Source of the DNA: Trametes villosa
Taxonomy: Eukaryota > Basidiomycota > Agaricomycetes > Polyporales > Polyporaceae
DNA length: 64,000 nucleotides
Direction of reading: 5' to 3'
Assembly: GCA_002964805.2 (NCBI GenBank)
Contig: PUDQ02000001.1
Location: forward strand, 8,022,001 to 8,086,000
Shown: positions 55,793 to 64,000 of the stretch, in pieces
Position numbering within the stretch: the stretch's first letter is position 1
Layout of the letters: every line of letters starts with the position of its first letter
Position numbers and translations under genes: made by a program
The notes under the pieces: generated by a model
The model's input: the letters and a program-made list of their open reading frames with translations, nothing else
The model's database searches: none
What the model was told of the DNA's origin: nothing

Positions 55793-57878
55793 ATGAACAG
55801 CGAAACCAGAGCCGTCCAGGCGTTCTTCTCCGGACAGGCTGAGCGATCCGTTCGCTGGAAGAGCCTTCTCAAGAGCGACCCTCGCCGCACTGTCCGTGCG
55901 CTCAAGCTGACCGGCTTCAGCGCCGAATCTATCGATGGCGACACTCCGTGGGATACGCAGCATATTATGGAGGAACTCCAGGAGGTGTCCCAGAATGCGA
56001 AGGGCGATGTGTGGAAACGTCTTGTGCAAGCGGGCCTCATCGGTGCATTGTGAGTCCTGCGCGCGGCTTCACTCATAACCTACAGTATGTTTGGTACGAT
56101 ACGAACGCGGCGCTCACTTCGGGGTTGGATAGGTGCGAGAACGCTGTCAAGATGGGACGGGTGGGGGTTATGCAGGACCCGAGAGGTCCTCGGCCATCCA
56201 AGGAAGAATTAGATAGGATGCAGCGGGAGGTAGGCAAGGTTCCTGCTACTCATATGTCCGTAGAGCCCACTAATTGGTACTTTCACAGCTACCTTCACCG
56301 TGGTACTACCCCCTCGCGATCATCTGCTCCGGGCTGGTGCACTGTGCTACTCCTCCTGGAGCAACGGAGCAGCGAATCGTGGAAGACCTGAAGGAGCACT
56401 GGCATGCTGTCGTAGAACGTGTACGTCGTTCTGGCTACGTCAAGCTTGATCTGTACCTCACGCCCCCATGCGCAGGTCTGGTCCGACCCCTCGAATAGCT
56501 ACGAGTCCAGAGCGACGTTCGAACGTGCGGTCATCGGCCAGATCGCTGTCCGCATTTTGACCGCCATTGATGCTTCCTTCATGGAGTACGCTCACCTCGC
56601 GCTTTCTCGCTCCTACCATGCTAATTGTGCCCTGCCAGAGTCCTCGTGGACCCGAAGGACAAGACTTTCGCGCTATGTATGCGCAACTGGCTATATGCGG
56701 AGGGGCGGCTCGACTGCAACCTCAACGCGAGCGTGCTGCTCCCATTCCTTGACCAGGGTTCGCCCTTCTACACGCCAGCCTCTTGGCCAGCGTACCTCGC
56801 GGAGCACCCGATACCCTCTGCTGAAGAACTAGTACCCCGCGTCGTCGATGGCGCCAGTCATTTTCCAACGAGGAAGCCGAAGAAGCGGAACGCAGAGCAG
56901 ACGGCCGCCGCGATCGTCGCTACCAGCGTAAAGCATCTCTCCCTGCCCGACAGCGAGCTCACTCTGCTGGAGATCTCGTTCGAAGTCGACCTCATGTGCG
57001 CCCTCTTAAACCACACCCGAGCAGGGTATCCCGCGCTGTCTCGCACGGTGTATAAATCCGGGCCGTTCTGGAAGCAAATGGTGCGCGCGATGCAGCGCGG
57101 CGCGCAGGCCAAGAAACGTGGGGAGAAGGACTACGGCGTCGTCATGATGGTGCTGAGCCTGTGCGCGAAAGTGGCGAAGCGGGTACAAGAGGATGGTGCA
57201 GGTACTGTGGACAGATTGGTCTATGCCTGGGCGACCGCTGGCCTGCTAGACGTGCTCGAAGAATCCCTGGACTTGTATCTGGACCAAACGAGCGGCGGAT
57301 GTGAGTGTAACCTTCGTTTTGTGTCCTCTGATCGCTCACAGCATAGCATTCACAGTGTGCTTGGTGATGATCTTGCATGGGCTGACCGAGAGCGTCCCAA
57401 AACTGAGCACGAAGACCACGGAGGCCCTGCGCGCCCAGTTGCCTCGTCGCCGTCTGATGCTACAGCTGAAGAGCGCGATCGGCGACGTCGAGGGCGACCC
57501 TATGCTGATTTACCAGCGCGAGATCGCTCAGATTGACTCAGACATGCAAGCTGCATCCAGGCCCAGTGGACTGTGGAAGCACGCCGCTTTGGAGATGATA
57601 GTGTCGTTGACGGCGCTGGTGGTGGGCTCGGGACAGTGCGCCCGGCGCGGGTGTGGGAAGGCTGCTACCGGGCCATCCTGCCACGTAGAGAGGTGCGAGG
57701 GCACGCGGTACTGCTCTGTTCGCTGCAGAGATAGGTATGTTTCCCCTCTGGCAACGTACTAGGGGGTGTTGATCTGGGCTGCCTCAGGGATTGGGACGAA
57801 CATTGGGAAGTCTGCTGTGACGGAGACTACAAGCGCATCATTGAGCGCAACAACGCTATTCTCAGGACGCACCAGTAA
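55793..57878 (+). CDS. MYND-finger protein, tandem paralogue E
   Basis: Last copy of the array, again with seven exons. It begins MNSETRAVQAFFSGQAERSV; the N-terminal block is WKSLLKSDPRRTVRALKLTG and ESIDGDTPWDTQHIMEELQE. The middle has KDKTFALCMRNWLYAEGRLD, KPKKRNAEQTAAAIVATSVK and YAWATAGLLDVLEESLDLYL. The finger is CARRGCGKAATGPSCHVERC with RYCSVRCRDR and, after the last intron, DWDEHWEVCCDGDYK. The protein stops soon after (ERNNAILRTHQ), so it lacks the long acidic tail of A and B. The arginine before DWDEHW is completed across the final intron. Stop TAA 57876-57878. Confidence 0.83.
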
Positions 57879-58300
57879 GACTGGGCCTCCACGTTATCTC
57901 TCTCTCTCTCGCTAAGGTTGCTTTTTTTCAGGAGGGCGCGAGCATGTAGGAGGTTGTGCGGTGGGCTGACCATTATAGTGCCTGTGTTGGCGTATGTCGC
58001 ATCTGCCTACTTGCTGAACTGAGCTTGCCGTGTCCTTGACGCACCCCATTGTACTGTATCACAAGGCATTTTCTACACTGTATATTAGCATGCATATATC
58101 ATGTCTCCTGCTCTAGACACCACGCGCATACCGAGCCCGCGCCAGAGACGCGTCTGGCCACATGTGATCGCGTGAGTCACGCGCGAAAGTCTCGCGATCT
58201 CTGCGCGACTCGACTTCGAATTCGCGAGCCTCCCGTCCTCCACGCCTCCTCCCTCTCTCCTCCTCTCCTCCTGCCCCCACGACCGCCCCGTCTACCCAAA
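57879..58300. other. Spacer between the MYND array and LYS12
   Basis: About 420 bp; contains the 3' region of gene E, a CT-repeat near 57899-57912, and the LYS12 promoter with a CATGTGATCGCG element at 58161-58172. No further MYND fragment was seen. Confidence 0.5.
58161..58172 (+). promoter_or_regulatory. CATGTGATCGCG element upstream of LYS12
   Basis: Variant of the array element, followed by TGAGTCAC (a Gcn4/AP-1-like site, TGAGTCA) at 58173-58180 and further CGCGCGAAAGTCTCGCG sequence. A Gcn4-type site is expected for a lysine-biosynthesis gene under general amino-acid control. Confidence 0.5.
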
Positions 58301-59838
<1,538 letters not shown>

Positions 59839-60531
59839 GTGAAACGGCTGCGAAGAGTTTGTGGGTAAAGCTAGTTAAACGCGCTCGGGTTGAGTAGCCT
59901 ATCTATATGCTCCAAAATTGCCCAAAGCTTCTTCCACGAAAAAGGTGCAGAGGGCCCGTCGACCTATCGTATACTCTACTGCGCAGTTGCAGGCATGTCG
60001 ACGGCTACGGACAGAATTACGCCGAAGCAGCAGCGGTCGCCGGCCGATCGCACCAACATTCCAGCGGACAAAAGAACTTGCTGGCACTTGTGCCTCCCGG
60101 TGACGCGGCCAAGATCCGGTTTTCGCGACTGCCCACGTTTGATAAATCTGTTTTCGCGCTACTTGCCGCTATGCTGACCCGCAGCCCATGTACGTTCTCT
60201 TGCGTATGTTCGACGTAAGGTGAGAGCAGGAGGGGACGTGGGTGAACGCCTGCGGTGCGATCAGAAGGCGTTCCAAAATGGCAAGCGTAGTAAAACCTAA
60301 AGTCGGTCGAGTCAAAACGCGAGCATCAGCCACCAACATGGGCGGCATAGCACGGCTTGTCGATCGATCCTCCCGCCGAGCCCCCGCTCCGTCGCCATCC
60401 GACCCCGCACGCAATAGTTTAAGAGCATTGCGGAGAAAAAGATGAACGTTCCAGCAATCGTTGACTCTCTCCCCCGTAATATTGCGCTGTAGCGACCCGG
60501 ACACCGCCAGCGAACCCTAGCTTCAGCTGAC
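59839..60531. other. Spacer between LYS12 and the MFS transporter gene
   Basis: About 690 bp between two plus-strand genes. The open frames at 59890-60218, 60242-60445 and on the minus strand at 60169-60504 are basic and Cys-rich but show no family, no signal peptide and no consistent splicing. Taken as 3' region plus promoter. Confidence 0.45.
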
Positions 60532-62370
60532 ATGGAAACGGCGCACCAGACGCGAAATGAGGAGTACGAGCTGTCGATCGTGCAGCCCAGCTCGGGGCAG
60601 CAGACTCCTTCCGGAGCGCACCCCGGGAGCACGTACTCTGCGCAGTCGTCGCAGGCTGCGCTACAAGCCGCGCTCAACGATGGTGTGACGGTGCAAGAGC
60701 TCGCGCCCATGGATCGAGGGATCCGTGCCTGGACGTTCTGCTTCTCCGCGTTTGTCCTAGAGATGATGATCTGGGGCTTCTGCTTCAGGTACGCAGCTTT
60801 CTACTGAGTTTGAGATCGAAGCAAGGTTTGACCACGAGAGCGCAGTTATGGTATCTTCCAAGGTAGGCCGACTGAAGAGAAAGTTATGCGTGAAGCCAAC
60901 CAGAACTAACCGATTATGACGCTACCTTAGACTATTACACGACACATGAGCCTTTCAGCAAATCGTCAGGAGTGGCAATCGCAGCTGTGGGCACCGTCTC
61001 TATCGCATTGCAATACTGCGAGGCAAGTTTGTCATTAGTTCCCGCATGAACAACACTGAACGTGTAGGGCATTAAAGGTCCTCACATTCTGCTTGACGTT
61101 TGAGCGGTACCCCGAGTACCTGAAGATGGGAATGTGGGGCGGACTTGCGCTCTACTTTGTCTCCATCTTCTGTTGCAGCTTTGCGACACAGGTGAGCTGA
61201 GCGAAACATGTACTGTAACGTCGGCCATCCGAGCTGACACTATCGACAGGTCTGGCAGCTCATTTTGCTGCAAGGCATCGGCTTCGGGATCAGTGGCGGT
61301 CTGCTATACGTCCCTGTCATCAAGCTGCTGAGCGAGTGGTTCTCAGAACGCAGAGGCCTAGCAGGCGGCATTATCTTCGCAGGAGGAGGTGTTGGCGGTA
61401 CGCATCAACAGGACGTACCTCGGAAATCATGACTAAAACGCGTGCTTTACAGGCTTCGTCTTCCCGTTCGTGCTAAACGTGCTGCTGGACAAGGTAGGCC
61501 TGCAGTGGACGCTCCGCATATGGGCCATCGGCTCGACGGTGTGTTCAGGGATCGCCCTCTTGGGCATGCGTCCACGACTTCCCGTCCCGAAGTTCACGGC
61601 CAACCAGCGTCGGCCGCGCTTCATTCCCCCGCATCTCGGCTTCATGCGGAACCCGATCTTCTGGAGCGTCGTAAGTGCACAACTCTACTGCGGAGACCAG
61701 CCGAAAGCTCAAACAATCCATCTTTAGGGTTTCACGACTCTTCTACAAGGCCTGTCGTACTTCCCGGTGTCGCTCTACATCGCGAGTTTCACGCGCGCGC
61801 TCTCCTCCCCGCTAACGGCGACCATCGTCCTTTCCGTCTTCAACTCGTCCGCCGTCGTCGGCCAGATCGTGCTCGGCCACCTGAGCGACAAGTTCCCGTA
61901 CCCGTGGATCATGTGCGCGAGCGCGGTCGGCAGTGGCCTCGTCGCCTTCCTCCTCTGGGGCTTCGCGACCGCCGCCACGCAGCTATACTTCTTCGCCGTC
62001 ATCTTCGGCGCCCTGGTACGTGCTGTATCCTCCTTGCTCAAGGCCGTGGAACCCGATGCTGATGGTATACACGATGCAGAGCGGCGGCTTCTCATCGACG
62101 TGGCCGCGTGCAGCGTCCGACTGCGCACGGGGCAAGCCCGAGTATGCCGGCCTTGCCCTCGCGAGCACGGCCATCTTCAAGGGCATCTCCGCCGTGGTTG
62201 GCCCCGCGCTGTCCGGTGTGCTGCTCGAAGCTGGGAAAGGCTCGACCTTCGGCGGCGTCTTTGGGCGCGAGGGCTACGGCGCGGTAGAGATTTTCGTCGG
62301 CTCGTGTGCGCTCGCGACTGGGGCCGGCAGCATGCTTGTCGCACATGCAAGCAGGCGGGCACGGGTGTGA
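60532..62370 (+). CDS. MFS transporter, monocarboxylate-transporter (MCT/SLC16-like) family
   Basis: The cytoplasmic N-terminus (METAHQTRNEEYELSIVQPS, then Ser/Gln-rich) precedes transmembrane helices starting DRGIRAWTFCFSAFVLEMMI. Following exons show SYGIFQ, DYYTTHEPFSKSSGVAIAAV (the MCT loop 1 region), YPEYLKMGMWGGLALYFVSI, VWQLILLQGIGFGISGGLLY, SEWFSERRGLAGGIIFAGGG (motif A-like between helices 4 and 5), a second half starting GFTTLLQGLSYFPVSLYIAS and VVGQIVLGHLSDKFPYPWIM (second motif A), and GLALASTAIFKGISAVVGPA. Twelve helices are plausible. Substrate unknown; fungal members move monocarboxylates or riboflavin. Eight or more exons; the join after QYCE is uncertain. Stop TGA 62368-62370. 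Confidence 0.88.
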
Positions 62371-62693
62371 TGCCGAGCTGCTAGAGAACTAAATGGTGCT
62401 ATGGCAGTTAGATAAAAGGACGCTCTTCACTGAACTGTTGGCGACACGGAGCATATGTATAGCACTGGTGATATATAGTAGATGCTAGATAGATCTGCAC
62501 GGTACATTCAATACGTGCTTTCGCTCTTGAGTCTCTTCCGTCCTATGGCATATATTCAGTTATTATTTTCAAGATACTATCAGGCGTACGAGCAGAAGCT
62601 CACCAGATTCCTGTTGGTCCTCTTCCTTAACCCGTTTGGGGGCTACGACAGTGTGATCGCGAGGTCAGCGACGCCATTCGCCTGATTGACGAG
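62371..62693. other. Convergent spacer at 62.4-62.7 kb
   Basis: About 320 bp, AT-richer than its surroundings, between the 3' ends of the transporter gene and the minus-strand gene at the window edge. No gene recognised; presumably two 3' untranslated regions. Confidence 0.5.
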
Positions 62694-64000
62694 TCAAACC
62701 TTACCCGGCCTAGGGTCCGCTTGCTCATCCCCGGCGGGTTGCTGATGTGCAGAAGCGACATGGTCGGCTGGTTTCGCGCCTACTGTTCCTGGTGCAGACT
62801 GGCGTCCCCGTATCCTGTCGAAGGCTGCCCGGAAAGACTCAGAAGGTGCTGGAATGGGATCTTCCACCGCGTCTTGCTTAATGCGCACATCTTGGGAAAC
62901 CGTGGTCAACAGCGCGCAGGAACCAGCAGTAGTCGCATTGCCGCAACGTACCTTGTTGCCTCGAAGGGCCATTAGGCGGCTCCTCCTTGATAGCTGACGC
63001 AGCTGCCTCCCTGGAATCGTCGCGGCCTCCCTGCTCTGCCGTAGCACGGGCTTGCTGCAAGCGTTCCACCGCACCGCGGAATGCCTTCGAAGGCCCGTAC
63101 GGCTCAGGCTCTCGCTTGACCACCGGACCGCCTGCCTCCGACTTCACTGGGACATCGCCGGCAGGATTGTTGGCCTCGCCTGTCGCCCCATCTTGTAAAC
63201 CAGCACGAGCGTCTTGTAGACGCTCGACTGCCTGCCGGAACGCCTTCGAGGGCCCGTACACAGGTTCGGGTTCTGCCTTAACCCCTGGGTCGGGTTTGAC
63301 GCGGACGTCTGAGGCTTCCCTCTTCACAGACGGGAGCCCATCAGTAGGTTCGTGCTTCAACGAACGGAGAGCGTTTGTTTCTGGACCACTTGTAAGTTAA
63401 GTTTTCGGGTAGCGAAAGAACGGACCAACCTTCGTCATACGGATCTAATTTGCCGAGCTTCCCAGCCACTGGGTGCACTGGGAGTGCCTGCATGAGCATA
63501 CACAGAGAACCCCGATATGCATACGTACCAGAAGGCCTCTGCTCGGGATGCGCCGCATCTTCAAGCCTCGCATTGGCGTTCTCGACCGTGCTGGAGGACA
63601 GCTGCGACGGGTGCTGGTACGGCTCGAACCCGCTCTGCGTCAGGACCATCCGACTGAATATTAGTGCGACGCCCCGTGCGCTACTTTGGCGAACACGTAC
63701 GGTATCAGGGACCGGTGTGGGCTGGCGTGTCGGAGGCAACGGGAGCGCGAGGTCGACGCAGTTCTTGCCTCGCGGCGTCGCCCAGCTAACATGCGGGTAC
63801 GGGAATATGACCGGGAACTGGAGGCGTGCCGGCGGGTCCCCTCTCACCGTCGGGAACGTCTCGAGCCAGTTGTCTGCCGCCACGCGTGTTAGCGCTGCAA
63901 CGCACAGAGAAGGAGGCGGAGGGAGCGGCGCGTACGGTTGCCAGGCTCGCCGCGGTTGCGGTAGTTGTACTCAAACACGTACGAGACGCGGTCCTTGTCG
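62694..64000 (-). CDS. Repeat protein with serial SUMO-consensus lysines; 5' end outside the window
   Basis: The gene enters from beyond 64000. The first visible exon reads DKDRVSYVFEYNYRNRG, then after an intron NWLETFPTVRGDPPARLQFP and a Pro-rich segment; then PYDEETNALRSLKHEPTDGL. From there two modules of the form (VK-A/R-E)PEP-YGPSKAFR-AVERLQ-AR follow, and a degenerate third, APSESFRAAFDRIRGRQ. Lysines in psi-K-x-E/D context occur at LKHE, VKRE, VKPD, VKAE, VKSE, VKRE, IKEE and IKQD. The end is DEQADPRPGKV with stop TGA 62694-62696. The intron joining PSRQQ to VRIKQDAVEDP opens GTACGT. I do not recognise the protein family. Incomplete at the 5' end. Confidence 0.65.

Noticed and set aside
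59890..60504. Overlapping basic open frames on both strands before the MFS gene
   Set aside because: They overlap each other in all frames, lack motifs and look like chance open frames in a promoter region.

Overview
This window is nuclear DNA from a filamentous basidiomycete, most likely an Agaricomycete of the wood-decay (polypore) type. The genes are packed closely on both strands and split by many short introns of about 50-65 bp, with GT...AG ends and CTGAC/CTAAC-like branch sites. Exons are GC-rich, and the gene families present (GH128 glucanase, Ure2p-class GST, basidiomycete one-pass membrane protein, MYND-finger proteins) fit this group. No rRNA, tRNA, transposon or CRISPR array was found. 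Exon joins were worked out by hand from splice signals, reading frame and family similarity, so outer coordinates are firmer than some internal splice sites.

Left part (1-25.7 kb): NC2-beta/Dr1, snRNP SmF, the ATP-synthase assembly factor Fmc1, an RRM protein, a 965-residue protein ending in a catalytically degenerate DEAD-box helicase domain, Elongator subunit Elp2, the mitochondrial Fe-S factor Iba57, the cytochrome oxidase assembly factor Pet191/Coa5, a secreted GH128 beta-glucanase, a Ure2p-like GST, the m6A methyltransferase METTL3/Ime4, an NmrA-like NAD(P)-binding protein and a long Mei5/Sfr1-like recombination protein.

Middle part (26-45 kb): a one-pass membrane protein of basidiomycete type, TMEM208/Snd2, a SNAPC4-like Myb protein, TAF8, riboflavin kinase, the spliceosomal Cwc21/SRRM2 homologue, acetylornithine aminotransferase, 5-aminolevulinate synthase, a WKF-domain nucleolar-type protein, Arl1 and Cdt2. 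Most are conserved single-copy housekeeping genes, often in divergent pairs with short shared promoters.

Right part (45.3-64 kb): the unusual region. Five tandem same-strand paralogues (A-E), each about 2.1-2.4 kb with the same seven-exon layout, encode proteins with a long uncharacterised N-terminal part and a C-terminal MYND zinc finger. A and B are the youngest pair. The spacer in front of B carries a short relic of the 5' coding end of Cdt2, the gene that lies head-to-head with A, so the duplicated unit included part of that neighbour. A, B, C and E, and the lysine-biosynthesis gene LYS12 just after the array, carry the same CAYGTGAYCGCG element upstream. A monocarboxylate-type MFS transporter follows. 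The window ends inside a minus-strand gene whose protein carries repeated modules and a dense series of SUMO-consensus lysines.

The best candidate for something undescribed is this MYND array, with its shared promoter element and duplication footprint. Second are the degenerate helicase fusion and the SUMO-motif repeat protein.
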